NCBI RefSeq assembly: GCF_040412425.1
Contig: NC_089781.1
Location: forward strand, 50,978,727-51,042,726
Direction of reading: 5' to 3'
Origin: Macrobrachium rosenbergii
Lineage: Eukaryota; Arthropoda; Malacostraca; Decapoda; Palaemonidae
Length of the DNA: 64,000 bases
Shown here one piece after another: positions 19,990-31,042 of the stretch. The notes under the pieces were generated by a model. It ran no database searches, was not told the DNA's origin, and saw nothing but the letters and a program-made list of their open reading frames with translations. Within the stretch, counting starts at the first letter, position 1. Every line of letters begins with the position of its first letter. The translations under genes and the position numbers were made by a program.

Positions 19990-21000
19990 CTCTGTCAATC
20001 TATCTTCTGGCTTCTACCAATGCAAATCCTCCCTTATTTCAGCTGTGATAGGAAAGGAGTGAAGATCTTGATGTACCTTCCAATCCCAGCAGACTCTCGG
20101 GTAAAACTGTAGTGGGTTCATGTGCAGACTCCCCAGTCTTACAAATTGCTCCAATGAGGCTAGTGTGCCTATAAGACTCATCCACAGAGTTGCTGTGCAT
20201 GAATGAAGGGTGAGAAAAGCGTACACCTTCCTTAAACATTCCTCCACTCTCTTGAGGGACAGCGAAGCCTGAAAACTCTGAGAGTCTATCAGAATCCCCA
20301 AACAGAGAATTCTCTGAGTGGGAATTAGTTGAGATTTCTGGAGGTTCAATAAGTCATGCAAATCGACTTCTGTAAGTCCTCCATGCAATGATCCTTTGTG
20401 GGAGAGTGAAGCAGCCAGTCATCTAAATAAAGTAGGGTCTTTACCCCTGCTAGATGTAGCCAACCTGCTAGGGGAGCGAGTACTCTCGTAAACACTTGAG
20501 GGGCAGCCGAGAGGCCAAAGCAAAGAGCTCTGAATTGATTACCTTGGTTCCTGAAGACAAACCTGAGGTATTTCCTTGAATCCTCGTGAATAGGGATATG
20601 AAAATATGCGTCTTGCATGTCTAGGGAGATCATCCAATCCCCCTGACAGATGGAAGCAAGAACTGATTGTGTTGTTTCCATTTTGAATTTTGTCTTCTTC
20701 ACGGAGGCATTCACGTCTAGCACCGGGCTCCATCCCCCTGAAGGCTTGGGCACTATGAAGAGTCGATAGTAACACCCCCTCGACTTGAAGTTCCTGACTA
20801 ATTCTATGGCCTTCTTGCTGATGAGAGAGGAAACCTCCTCTGAGAGGGCTGAATACCTCTCCGAGCCTTCGGAGTAGGCCGTCAATGAGGCGGGAGTGGT
20901 GGTCAAGGGAGACCTCTCCCTGAAGGGGATAGAATAACCATCCTTGAGTACTTTGGCTACCCACTAGTCCCCTCTTGAACTCCATCTCTCGAGCCTCACA
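19990..21000 (-). pseudogene. D2 reverse transcriptase
   Basis: RT motifs are spread over two frames: LDMQDAYFHIPIHEDSRKYL, FGLSAAPQVFTRVL and YLDDWLLHS (20346-20906), then the thumb-like region LIPTQRILCLGILIDSQSF and LASLEQFVRLG (20014-20388). The catalytic YLDD is intact but frameshifts break the protein near 20380 and 20900. Confidence 0.85.
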
Positions 21001-21039
21001 TCCACTGGGGCATGGAGGACTGAGGTCTCACTTGCGGGT

Positions 21040-22430
21040 TGAAGAGTTAGTTGATGACTTCTTGATGGCTCGGGGTGTGAACCTAATTGATCCTCTGGGC
21101 CTAGATTAAGATCTGTCTGCTCCCCCAACTCCCCACGAAAGGGCCTAGACAGCAGAGGAGAGGAAGTCCTGGTGGGTACTGCAGACCAATCTCTCTGTCG
21201 CTTCGTTGACTGTGTCAGGAGATCCTGTGTGGACTTCTTGTGAAGTCTAGAAACAATCTCGCTAATGGTTGTCTGCAGGAAAAGATGATGTTTGTCTAGC
21301 GGGGAAAATAAAAGCGCTCACTTTTGGGACAAATTACACCTTTAGATGTAAAGGAAACCCAAAGTTCCCTTTTCTTGAGCACGTCCATTGTGTAAAGCAA
21401 AACAATCTCCTGTGAACTGTCCCTGACTGTTTTGTCCGCGCAGGAGAGAAAACCCGGAAGTTCCAATGAGCAATCAGGCGGAAGCAATGGCTCTTGAACT
21501 TTCTTGGCGAGAGCGCCTAAACACCAATCCATGAAACTTAGTACTTCAAAAGTCTTAAAAAGACTTTTCAGGAAGTGGTCCATCTCTTGTGTCAAAAAGA
21601 AGACCTGAGAAGTCCCCTTGGGAGGAGGCAGCCACTCCCTGGGAAGGAGCTTCCCAGGTAGCATACAACAGGTAGCGGGACACAGAAAGATGAGAAGGAG
21701 GGACCCTGTTCCTCTTCTTGGAAAGCCAGTTCTCCACTTCACTATGGGCCTTCTTGGATGAGGACGAGAGAACCAACTTGGGTAGTCCAGCAGTGTCTGA
21801 AGACTGACTACTCATCATGAAAGATGAAGCTGGGGACGAAGGAGTTGCAGGCGAGAAGAATTCAGAGAAATTCTGGAGTAAAAACTTCAGAAGTGATGGG
21901 TAAGGAGTCGTTGGAGAATCTTGATCTAAATCCTCTTCTTCAGATGAAACCGGAGACAAGGGAACATCTGATAGAGGTGCCTTAGCAGTGGATGGTCCGT
22001 GAAGAAGTTGCAGAATGTTATCCAACTTGCACTGAAGCGGAGCTAAAGCTGGATCCAAATTTGAAGCGGACTGACAATTTGTTGCTAAACCAGACGAAGC
22101 TGGTGCTTGAAGCTTAGAGGCCAACATCAAAACACTGGTTGGTTCCCCCAAAGCACTGGTGGAGGAGACGATGCATTACAATGAGTTGGAACTCTAACAC
22201 GAATGGCAGCGTCAGGGAAATGGGGCGTTTCAGGCAGTTCGAGCGCTACAGGCAGTTCGGGTGCTACAGGGAGTTCGGGTGCTTCCAGAGGCTTAAGCGC
22301 TGCAGGAAGCTTAGCCAAATCAGGGTGATTAATTGAAGGTGGGCGTTCAGGTAATGTACACCGCTTGGCTGTTACCGGGCACTTAAACAAAGAATTCGTT
22401 TTACGCTAGAAGAGGGTACTTAGAATCAGA
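21040..22430 (-). pseudogene. D2 ORF1b (gag-like)
   Basis: 21296-21742 holds the conserved region (EMDHFLKSLFKTFEVLSFMDW, CADKTVRDSSQEIVLLYTM, KKRELW). 21555-22151 holds the LLSPVSSEEE-like block. 22127-22390 is a Pro/Leu/Ala-rich repeat with units such as ELPVAPELPVALELPE. Several frameshifts. There is no RS domain, in contrast with D4. Confidence 0.7.
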
Positions 22431-22659
22431 GAAAAGACGCATCTTAGATGAAGAGAAGTGATTCAAAGCTCATTCCTGGCGTCCAGGAGAGGAGAAACGT
22501 TCAGGGCTGTCCCACTTATTGCAAGAGGGTTGAGGACTAAGAGGCGGCTCCCTCAACCTTTTACTGAGAAGTCGAGGAGCTAGATCCTTGGAAGAACACC
22601 TCTTCAAGGGATGAGACTCACTGGGGAAGAGCCACTGACACCTACGGTATGGCGAAGAA

Positions 22660-23393
22660 TCTCTCGAACTAACGAGAGCTGATGCATGTCGGAGATGCCT
22701 TTCCAGTGGCTGCCTCTTGATGCAACCTGGGATGCAACAGGTTGGTCCGAGGGGGGGACTGGTCGTGGGCAGACCCCACTGACCTCCCTTGGGCTAATGG
22801 TATGCCTCCCCCTGGTTCAGGGGTGTATGGCAGTGACTGATGCCTAGGAGAATCAGAGGGACAAACACCCACCTCCTCCACTAACACTTCACTTTCACTT
22901 TTCTTGCCAAATTTATCCGTAAGGATACGCATCGATGCCCCTAATTGGGCCACTATACCTACCACCATATTAATTCTCTGTTCGAATTTATTTTCCATGC
23001 TGGCGAAGCGATAGGGCTTGGAAGTGTGAAAAATCAGAAGCAGCAGTAGGTGGTCTAGGACAATTTACTGACACGAGAAACAGGAATGACGGGAGGAGAT
23101 ACAGCAGGAATAACTACATCGTTAGATCTAGGAGTCATCTGACTAGCTAATTTCTTGCTGTCTTTAGTGGCTGCCTTCCTCTTGCAATCTCTCTCTAATT
23201 TATTCAAATAAAAAGTCAAAGTCTTCCATTTCGATTTGTCCCAACCCCTGCATTTGTCGCATGTCAAATCAATGGTACAAACTTGCCCTCTGCAATTTGT
23301 GCAAAGGGTATGAGAGTAATAGGTAATTTCCGTCAACCGGGTATTGCAACCATTGCTGCAATACCGGAAACTGGAAGAGCTAGTGTCTAACAA
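22660..23393 (-). pseudogene. D2 ORF1a with Cys module
   Basis: 23055-23393 encodes CSNGCNTRLTEITYYSHTLC, TNCRGQVC and TCDKCRGWDKSKW, followed by a basic helix (YLNKLERDCKRKAATK). This is the clearest copy of the module outside D4 and D6. 22669-22998 encodes VEEVGVCPSDSPRHQSLPY, the second conserved ORF1a block. The two lie in different frames. Confidence 0.7.
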
Positions 23394-23529
23394 ACTAACT
23401 AGCTAAAATGCCATAATCAGTAACAAAAAACCAATCAAGAAAAAACAATGCCAAAAGGCTACCATACAAAGAATGCTTCACTGGATGGGAAGAAAAAACA
23501 ATTTTCAAAACCAAGCTGCTTAGTCACAC

Positions 23530-23726
23530 GATGTGTGAACGATACCAGCGGCAGAAACAAATTGGTCTATTGGCTTAGTTGTTCCTCTCTCTTACCCGGA
23601 AAGTGGGCAGGGTCTTGTCATCTACACAAAAACAAAAGAATCGCTACTGTGAATTTCAAAATTTAAGCTGCTGTTCGAGTAAAAACTCTTAGCTAAGTAA
23701 TTACTAGGTAGGTTACTTACATAAAA
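23530..23726 (-). repeat. D2 right terminal repeat
   Basis: Same landmarks and orientation as 2690-2896 and 26640-26830 (GGCAGAAACAAATTGG, AAAGTGGGCAGGG, GCTAAGTAATTACTAGGTAG). The outer end is placed at ATAAAA (23721-23726) by comparison with D5. Confidence 0.75.
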
Positions 23727-23815
23727 CTTTATTTTATCACAAAATTGTAATTTTTTATATAAGTAACTTACCAAGTAATTACACAGCTGATTCCCACATT
23801 GACAGGAGGTGGGAT
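23727..23815. repeat. D5 partial ICR
   Basis: A 24-bp remainder (CTTTATTTTATCACAAAATT and four more bases) resembles the ICR centre of D4. It is followed by the right half ATAAGTAACTTACCAAGTAA and GCTGATTCCCACATTG. Confidence 0.7.
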
Positions 23816-23839
23816 GCATGGACATACTCTACTCCAAAA

Positions 23840-24471
23840 CATTAATACATGTAATGAATTTGAAATAAAAAAGTTGTTATCAATGAAAACAATACTTGTC
23901 GTTGCTTATAAGTTAAGAGAGCCTGCAGTAGAAACTGCCTCTGGTTGGTGCTCAATTTATTTGACACGCTTACAGGAACTTGGAAAGTCCGTAAAAACAC
24001 AAGTCTGGCCATGGGTAACAATGGTCTTGAACAAAACCATGAGTGACGACTTCTGCTGCAGGACCAACTCCGTCTAAGCATCACAGGGAGGGAAGGACAA
24101 AAAACACTTGTCTTGCTCCCTTAAAAAACCAAGTCAGACTCCCAACTCCTTGTGGAGGTGACAGCCTTCTTCAACAAGCTCATAAATTCGTACACAAAAG
24201 TCCCTGCCTGCAAAGGGCACTGCTTCGAGACACTAATTGATGTCACAAAAGGGAGCCCATCTGGAACTTTAGGTGAAGGTGGAACATGCTGAAAAGACAC
24301 AAAACTGCCTGAGAGCAGTTGTATGATAGTTAAAGGAGGGAGTCCGATACTGAAGGACACCCAATGATCAGAGACTAGAGTTGGCCACTTGAAGACTGGA
24401 GCTAGGCATTCAATTGGAAATTGCTCTCAAATCAGAACAACAGTCTGTTCTTAAAAGAGACCGGCACCGAG

Positions 24472-24548
<77 letters not shown>

Positions 24549-25420
24549 GCATCAGCCACTACAGTAGTAGGCTGGCGCCAGCACATGAGAGCTGGTGCTG
24601 GAAGCTCTATTTTAAGATGAGCTCCGGTGCTACAGGGTGTTTGGGCGCTATTGGAAGCTTGGGAGCTTATGCTACGCTTGGCGCCAATACTGGCATTCAG
24701 CATGCCTCCACTTAACCTGTAGCAACGTGGCAGTATAGCCAGGAGTGTCTGCTACTTAAGTGGCAGCTTTGCAGCGAAGGAGAAGTCCAATGGTTAGCAA
24801 AGCATAATTGGAAGTTCTGCAGTGAAGGAGCTAACCGAAGACTAGTAAAACTTCAAAAAGTACATCTCCATGGACGCCTTTACAACGGTTGCCTGTCGAC
24901 ACCTGCAGACAGCAGGCTCGACTGAGGGGCAACTACCTGGGGGCATCAACCTCCGGTCCTATGGACTTCAGTATGCCTCCTCCCTGGTGCATGACAGTCT
25001 GACAGGGACTGGGTTTAGGAGATCCGAGGGGCTGGATAGCTACCCATTCACTACACATCCAGTAAGACGCCTTTCCAGTGGCTGTCTGCCGATACCTGGG
25101 ACCAGCAACAGGCTTGACAGAGGGGGTGACTACCCATGTGTAAAACCCCTGACCTCCCTTGGACTTCCAGTATGCCTCCTTGGTGCATGGGAGTCTGACA
25201 GTGACCTTTGTCAAGGAGCATCAAGGGACGAGTAGCTACCTCCTCCACTTCACAACACTTCACTATTATTACAAGGTTAACATCTGTTAACCCAGACACA
25301 AGACTAGCAATGGCACAGGAAGGAAGCGAGGGAGCCAGGTGCAGGAGCAAGTGGATAAAAAAAGGCAGGAGAGCCAGCAGTAGGAGAGAGTTAGTGCCAG
25401 GATCTCGGTAACTGGTGCCG
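23840..25420 (-). pseudogene. D5 ORF1b/ORF1a remnants
   Basis: 24121-24360 resembles the SSEEE-side part of ORF1b only loosely. 25051-25425 encodes EVEEVATRPLMLLDKG and similar, matching the second ORF1a block of D1 and D2, in two tandem copies spaced by about 200 bp (near 24908 and 25110). No Cys module was found. Confidence 0.55.
24475..24544. repeat. (AG)n microsatellite in D5
   Basis: A perfect AG run of about 35 units within the ORF1b remnant. Confidence 0.95.
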
Positions 25421-25764
25421 AGCACCCAAGAGTGAGCGCCTGATAGTGGGTGTCCAGCGCTCTGCAGTTGGCGGCAGGCGAGCTAGGGCTTGGGAGCTGG
25501 CAAGAGCTACTGGGTGCTCTTAGTATGAGCTAAAAAATGTGGAACTCTTCACAATTAATGTCATCTTTGTTTAGTATATGTACTGGTGAAGCAAGCACCA
25601 GAGCATGGTTCTCGGCTGTCAAGAACATTTTCTTGCTAAAGCTCATCATAACCAAAACATTAAGCACAATTCTCCTACTGCATTCCTGCCCTTACACTTT
25701 TCAGTTCTCTGCAAAGGGGAGCGTAATAATAAGATGTTCAATTAATTCTTTATGGATAAATGTT

Positions 25765-26440
25765 ACGAAGTACACAGTACCATCATACCAACATATCTCA
25801 AATCCTAACCAACATAATTCGAGATTGCAGATATGAAATCATTATCAAAAATATTGGATTGGTAGAGAATGCAGTATTTACGTTATATTACACTAATCGG
25901 TAAACGAGGCAGCAAACACAATATCATGTTTTTACGCTACTCTGAAAAAGAAAAGTTAACCTTTACCGATATAGTTCAAAGTACACTGAGTACCATCATA
26001 CAGACATAATACCTCAAATCCTATCAAACACTGACATTGTAATGTAATACGTCTTGCATATTATATTGTGCATGTCGAAGCTCTGCTTATGACTGTTGTG
26101 GTTTGGGACTGGGGAAGCCTAGTTGATTTGTATCAAGATGTAACAGCACTATAACCATTAAAGCCAACATTCAGCCATCTGTACCTTAACCCTCTACCTT
26201 GGGCCATCCCGTAATACTGTAGGGATTTTCAGATATGTATTCACTACCAAAAAAATTGGACAGGCAGCGAACACAATATTTACATTATTACGCTATTCAG
26301 GAAAAGCAAAAGTTACCCTTTACCAACAATAGTTGAAGTACAGTACACAGAGTATCGCCATACAGACATGTCTCAAATCCTAACAAACATTAACTGAGAC
26401 TTGCAGATAAGTAATTCATTACCATAAATATTGCTTTGAT
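25765..26440. repeat. AT-rich tandem repeat, unit about 210 bp (3 diverged copies)
   Basis: Landmarks recur in order: GTACAC..GTACCATCATAC (25770, 25981, 26344), CTCAAATCCTA, AACAAACAT, GCAGATATG, ATTGGAYWGGYAG and ACACAATATTTAC. The third copy is separated by about 150 bp of other sequence. No coding potential. It lies inside D5 between ORF1a and the terminal repeat. Confidence 0.7.
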
Positions 26441-26639
26441 ATCAGTAGTTAACCCTTTTGATTGCAAATTCACTACTGTAGCCTAAGGAAATATGATAAA
26501 CTTGAATTAGATCTTAAAAACAAAACAATATACTGATCCTGAAAGCTGTCAGCTTGAAGGCTACCCAAAATCAGCGATAATACTTCACTGAAATCTGGTT
26601 TCCAACTGGCAAATTCAAGAACAAAGCTGCCATCAACAC

Positions 26640-26830
26640 TTGGTGTTTACTCGAGTGCGGCAGAAGGAGACTGAGGTCAGATGCTAAGTTGTTCTGGGTA
26701 TTCCGGTGAATAGGTGGGACCAGTCATCTGAACTAAACTTTGAAGCGTTACCTGCAAATTTTTTAATTTAAGCTGCCGTGCAAGAGGAAACTACAGCTCA
26801 GTAATTACTTGGTAAGTTACTTATATAAAA
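26640..26830 (-). repeat. D5 right terminal repeat
   Basis: Shares TTTAAGCTGCCGTGCAAGAG and CAGTAATTACTTGGTAAGTT with the D1 and D2 right ends. Unlike those, it is not followed by an ICR half, so 26830 defines the natural outer end of the family. Confidence 0.7.
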
Positions 26831-26916
26831 TTTTCTGTTATTTTTCAATCATATCTTGAAACCATGAGGTACTGGGGTCAATTATTTCAATTTCAATGCA
26901 TTTGGACAGGAGGAGG

Positions 26917-27007
26917 GGTATGAAAACTGTATGACTGGCAACACTTCCTTTAAAGTATGTATGACACAAGACATATACATGTTCAGTATCAAACATGTTC
27001 AACTAAA
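26917..27007. repeat. direct repeat flanking D7, left copy
   Basis: TATGAAAACTGTATGACTGG, CAACACTTCCTTTAAAGTAT and further matches recur at 39591-39681 on the other side of D7 with moderate divergence. Confidence 0.7.
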
Positions 27008-27201
27008 ATCACAATTTTTAAAAGTAAACTGTACTTTTCCTAACTAGCCTATACAAACCCTCAGTCCTTTACATTAGGAATTACTTTCAACGCAGGCTGG
27101 AAATGGCCGTTGAACTTTCAAACAAGGTGGTTAGGCAGTTAACTACCATCCAGGAGGCGGGAGTACCGCCTGCCCGGATATAAACATTCCAATTTGCCTT
27201 T
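27008..27201. repeat. D7 left inverted terminal repeat
   Basis: ATACAAACCCTCAGTCCTTT, TTTCAAACAAGGTGGTTAGG and CATTCCAATTTGC mirror 39398-39563. Confidence 0.85.
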
Positions 27202-27244
27202 CAGCCCAGGTATCAGATTGAGGGGTGGCATGAGGTGGGCATAA

Positions 27245-27277
27245 AATGTAAAGGACCTCGGGCTTGTATAGTTAGGA
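27245..27277. repeat. D7 ICR left half, cut by D6
   Basis: ATGTAAAGGACCTCGGGCTT and GTATAGTTAGG are the reverse complement of the D7 left outer end. The rest of the half (TACAATTTACTTCT) continues at 33658, beyond D6. Confidence 0.8.
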
Positions 27278-27480
27278 AAAATGGTATTTTCATTATAAAA
27301 TAAGTTTTTAAATATACTTACCTGGTAGTTACATATATATAGCTTTATCCCGCCGATTCGTCATGCGCACGGCAGAAATTCAAAATTCGCGGCAATCGCC
27401 GATAGATGGTCAGGTGGCCATACCTGAGTGCCCTCTACCAGGTACCTGGAACCATTCCCAATTGTCCTCAGAAATTTCAT
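27278..27480. repeat. D6 left inverted terminal repeat
   Basis: Outer end AAAAATGGTATTTTCATTAT, then ATACTTACCTGGTAGTTAC. Inside are GATGGTCAGGTGGCCATACC and CAGGTACCTGGAACCATTCC, which mirror 33482-33658. Confidence 0.88.
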
Positions 27481-27518
27481 GCCCCTGTTCTCAGAGGGGA
27501 GGAGGGAGGGACCTTTTA

Positions 27519-27620
27519 TATATGTAACTACCAGGTAAGTATATTTAAAAACTTATTTTATAATGAAAATACCATTTTTAAATATCTAACTTCCCTGGTA
27601 GTTACATATATATAGCTGAT
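27519..27620. repeat. D6 ICR
   Basis: The left half (ACCAGGTAAGTATATTTAAA through TTTATAATGAAAATACC) is complementary to the left outer end. The right half (TTTTTAAATATCTAACTTCC) is complementary to the right outer end, including the GGGAAG versus GGTAAG difference between the two ends. Confidence 0.88.
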
Positions 27621-28051
27621 TGACACCATTGGTGGTGGGTTAGAGAACCACAACACCGTTGGGAATTCGTATAATTACTAAACACTATATATTAGCTGTA
27701 ACCATACTCTGGTTCTTACCTGATAAGGAAGCTGGCTTCATAGTTATCCTGCCTCATTCGCCTGCATTCCTTGAGAGATCCAGCGACCCATCCAGGGGGC
27801 TGTAGAAAGTCTCTATGGGGCTGTCACACGGTCCTCGACCTTAACATGACTAGACCACCACCCTTGCTATCCTGGCATAGCCATGGACAAAGAGCTGACC
27901 ACCTGACCCACTAAAATCACTAAAAACACACTCCATAAAACCTAACTTAGACTTGCAACCCCAGACTGTGGAAGGTTGCAACAACCTTTATAGACAACCT
28001 GTGAGTTCAAATCAAGAAAAAGCAAGGGTATAATAAAAAAAAAAAATAAGG
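27621..28051. other. D6 3' untranslated region
   Basis: Non-coding in all frames by eye, between the ICR and the YR stop. No clear tandem repeat. Confidence 0.5.
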
Positions 28052-29140
28052 TTATAGGTTAGAGGCAGTAGTACCTTCTCCAACTACGGCGCCGGAGGCA
28101 ACGTACGGACCTAGGGAACAGCAATCCTCATATTGGGTCTGTACTTCTTTCAGGTAACAATCTGCGAAGATAGACTTGCTTCGCCAGAATGTCGCTTCCA
28201 AAATCGATTTCATAGACTTGTTGTGTCTATAAGCCATCGAAGTCGCCACAGTTCTTACTTCGTGCGCTTTGACTTTGAGGATTGGGAAGCTTTTCTCGTC
28301 ACATTCTTGGTGAGCTTCCCTTATTAAGTCCTTGATAAAGAACGCCAGTGCATTCTTTGATAAGGGCAACGAAGGTTTCTTCACCGAGCACCAGAGGTGG
28401 TCTGTCTGACCTCTCATGTTTCTGGTCCTCTGTAGATAAAATTTTAGGGCCCTAACTGGACAAAGGCCTCTCTCTTTTTCCTGTCCTACTAAATGAGACA
28501 GCCCTGGTTGGAAAAAGATCTGGGCCAAGGTTGAGAAAGGTTCTCGTTTTTAGCGAGAAAACCAAGTTGTAGCGAGCAGACTGCATTTTCTCCATTGAAG
28601 CCTACCTTCTTGCTAAAGGCTTGTAATTCTCCTACCCTCTTGGCTGTAGCCAACGCAACCAGGAAAAGGGTCTTCTTAGTGAGATCCTTCCATGAAGCCT
28701 TGTCGAGATGTTCAAACCTGTTCGAGGTTAAAAACTTCAGGACTACGTCTAAATTCCAAGAGGGGGTCGGGTTGTCCTTCCTCTTAACTGTCTCAAACGA
28801 CCTTATGAGATCCGTGAGGTCCTTGTCTCCCGACATGCTGCGGTATCCCTTGATGGTTGATACTGCTAGTTTTTCCTGGGTTTTTAAATGCAGCAGAAAA
28901 TCTGCCAGTTGAGCTAGAGAGGTATTGGAAGAGGAAATGTTATTAATTCTGCACCATTCCCTGAATACGTCCCACTTTGACTGGTACACCTTGAGTGTGG
29001 ACATCCTCCTTGCTCTTGCGATGGCTCTTGCAGCTTCTCTTGAAAAGCCCTTCGCTCTTGCTAGTTTTTCGATAGTCGAAAGGCAGTTAGGTTGAGAGCG
29101 AGGAGATTTTGATGGTATCTCTCTATATGTGGCTGTCTGA
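28052..29140 (-). CDS. D6 tyrosine recombinase (two overlapping frames)
   Basis: The N-terminal and central part (28489-29140) has ARAKGFSREAARAIARARR, VYQSKWDVFREWCR, IADFLLHLK-like and ATAKRVGELQAFSKKVGF (Arg box). The C-terminal part (28052-28528) has AHEVRTVATSMAY (HxxR) near residue 95 and FADCYLKEV with the candidate Tyr near 125. A frameshift near 28500 separates them. The start overlaps the end of the RNase H frame near 29061-29130. Confidence 0.8.
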
Positions 29141-29861
29141 GTAGATCGTTCCGACAAGGTAATGATCTGGGGGTATCTACTAGCCACTCCATCACTTCTG
29201 TGATCCATGGTCTCATGGGCCAAAATGGAGCTATCAGGGTCATGCGGGCATCGTTCGACTCCCTGAACTTCTTCATGATTCTGTCTAGGATCTTGAATGG
29301 GGGAAAAGCGTACATGTCTAGTCCTTCCCAATCCATGAGTAAGGCGTCCACTGCCACTGCTTCCTGGTCTGGGACTGGAGAGCAGTAGACTGGTAACCTC
29401 TTTGTTCTCTGTGTCGCAAAGAGGTCTACTGAGGGTTCTCCCCACAGATTCCAAAGCCTGTTGCACACCTCGTGATGTAGGGTCCATTCTGTCGTGAGAA
29501 CCTGTCTTCCTCTGCTGAGAAGATCCACTCTGACGTTCTTCTTTCCCTCTATGAAGCGGGTAATCAGAGTTATGTTGTTCGCTTCTCCCCACAGCAGGAG
29601 ATCTTTTGCTGCCTCGTAAAGGGAATCCGAACGAGTGCCACCCTGTTTCCTGATGTAGGCCAACGCTGTGGTGTTGTCTGCGTTGACCTGTACTATCTTG
29701 TTCTGGACCTTCTCCTGGAAGTGTACTAGCGCTAGATGAATGGCTACCAGTTCTTTGACGTTTATATGCCACTTCTTCTGATGGTTTTTCCATAGACCTG
29801 AGATCTCGCCCTTCCCCAGCGTTGCACCCCATCCCACGTCCGATGCGTCTGAATACAACAC
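29061..29861 (-). CDS. D6 RNase H and post-RNase H domain
   Basis: The 266-residue frame begins in RNase H (LYSDASDVGWGATLGKGEI, NADNTTALAYIRKQGGTRS, RVDLLSRGRQ). It continues through VDLFATQRTKRLPVY, YAFPPFKIL, LIAPFWPMRPWI and LNLTAFRLSKN. The catalytic Asp positions expected from D4 are present. The stop at 29061 lies inside the YR reading frame. Confidence 0.8.
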   Translation of the reverse strand: MLYSDASDVGWGATLGKGEISGLWKNHQKKWHINVKELVAIHLALVHFQEKVQNKIVQVNADNTTALAYIRKQGGTRSDSLYEAAKDLLLWGEANNITLITRFIEGKKNVRVDLLSRGRQVLTTEWTLHHEVCNRLWNLWGEPSVDLFATQRTKRLPVYCSPVPDQEAVAVDALLMDWEGLDMYAFPPFKILDRIMKKFRESNDARMTLIAPFWPMRPWITEVMEWLVDTPRSLPCRNDLLRQPHIERYHQNLLALNLTAFRLSKN

Positions 29862-29885
29862 TAGGTCGGGGTTCTTCTGTTGAAG

Positions 29886-31042
29886 TTAGAGGCCTTCTTG
29901 TAGTTTGTTGGGGTTGTCCCACCAACTCAATTGATTTTTGATTCCCAGAGGGATCGGAATCCATGTCTCCAGGTCTTGGCCTCTTTTCCAATAACTTGAC
30001 AGATGGAACTGAAGTGGACGTAGATGTAGTCTTCCCAGGGAGATGAATTGTTTGATTGAGGAGAGGGTCCCCAGCAGACTCATCCACTCCCTCTCCGAGC
30101 AGGTCCATCTCCCTAGAAAGAGCTTCACCTTTCCTAGGCAATCCAGAATGCGTTTCGGGGCTGGAAAAGCCCGAAAAACCACTGACTGAATCCTCATCCC
30201 CAGGTAGATGATGTCTTGTGAAGGCGTCAGCTGTGATTTGGCTAGATTTACTACCAGTCCTAGCTGTTGTCACTTGTAGATCCTCCAGACACTTTGCTTG
30301 CAATCTGGCTCTGATTAGCCAGTCATCCAGGTACATCGAAATTCGTATCCTTTTAGATGTAACCAGTGAGCTACGTTCGATGCCACTCGTGTGAAAACGT
30401 AAGGAGCCGAGCTTAGTCCAAAACAAAGTGCTCTGAACTGATAAGTTGTCCCGAGATGCACAAACCTTAGATATTTTCTGAAGTTCGGGTGAAATGGTAC
30501 ATGAAAATACGCGTCCTGCAGGTCTATCGATACCATTCAGTCTTTTTGTCTGGTGCCTGCTAGGACTGACGCAGAAGTCTCCATAGCAAACTTGGCTTTG
30601 CTTACGTACTTGTTCAGTGGACTTACGTCCAGAACTGGTCTCCAACCCCCCGAGTTCTTGGGTACCAGAAAAAGTCTGTTGTAAAATCCCTCTGACGAGA
30701 GGTCTTTTACCTCTTCTATTGCTGCTTTTGATAGCATCTGGTTACCTGTTCTTGAAGAGCTGCTGCTTTGCTCCCCGAGTATGTAGCTGACAACTCTAAC
30801 GGTTCTGGTGAAAGAGGAGGCTTCCTTAGGAAGGGGATCTTGTATCCTTCCTTCAGTACTTCGACTGTCCAGTCGTCCGCTCCCCTTTGGCTCCACTCTT
30901 GCCAGAAGTGGGATAACCTGGCTCCCACTTGTGTCTGGAGGTTGTTGTGATCACTTCTTGGATTTCGGTTGCTGCTTGGGGTTCTTACGAGGTTGTCCTC
31001 CAGCAGCCAATCTCTGACTTCCTCTTGAAAGGGCTCTCCCAC
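29886..31042 (-). pseudogene. D6 reverse transcriptase
   Basis: The order of motifs is as follows. GARLSHFWQEW..GADDW (30716-31042). YNRLFLVPKNSGGW and LDVSPLNKYV (30537-30896). LQDAYFHVPFHPNFRKYL and FGLSSAPYVF (30315-30536). YLDDWLIRAR (near 30318-30345, another frame). The thumb-like ERMSLLGTLSSIKQF-type block lies at 29886-30197. At least three frameshifts; the YLDD motif itself is intact. Confidence 0.8.

Larger units (their letters stand above)
2897..23726 (-). mobile_element. D2: DIRS1-like retrotransposon interrupted by D3
   Basis: The left piece (2897-3723) holds an ICR right half, a 3' untranslated region and the end of YR. The right piece (18824-23726) holds the rest of YR, RNase H, RT, ORF1b, ORF1a and the right terminal repeat. 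Together they make one element of about 5.7 kb, whose halves join in the YR gene at the D3 insertion point. The left inverted terminal repeat and ICR left half are not at 2897; if they exist they should lie left of D1. Many frameshifts make D2 inactive. Confidence 0.8.
23727..26830 (-). mobile_element. D5: internally deleted DIRS element
   Basis: The left side carries an ICR right half and 3' region, the right side ORF1b and ORF1a remnants and a right terminal repeat. RT, RNase H and YR are missing. Total about 3.1 kb. It is the same family as D1 and D2. A stretch of AT-rich tandem sequence lies between ORF1a and the terminal repeat. No left inverted terminal repeat is present at its left edge. 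Confidence 0.7.

Noticed and set aside
2690..26830. D1/D2/D5 read as one element type with split direct repeats (PAT/Ngaro style)
   Set aside because: The three terminal copies are in direct orientation, but ICR-like inverted halves are present and the proteins group with the ITR-type D4 and D6. Insertion at ICRs or tandem integration explains the pattern without a new element type; not fully excluded.
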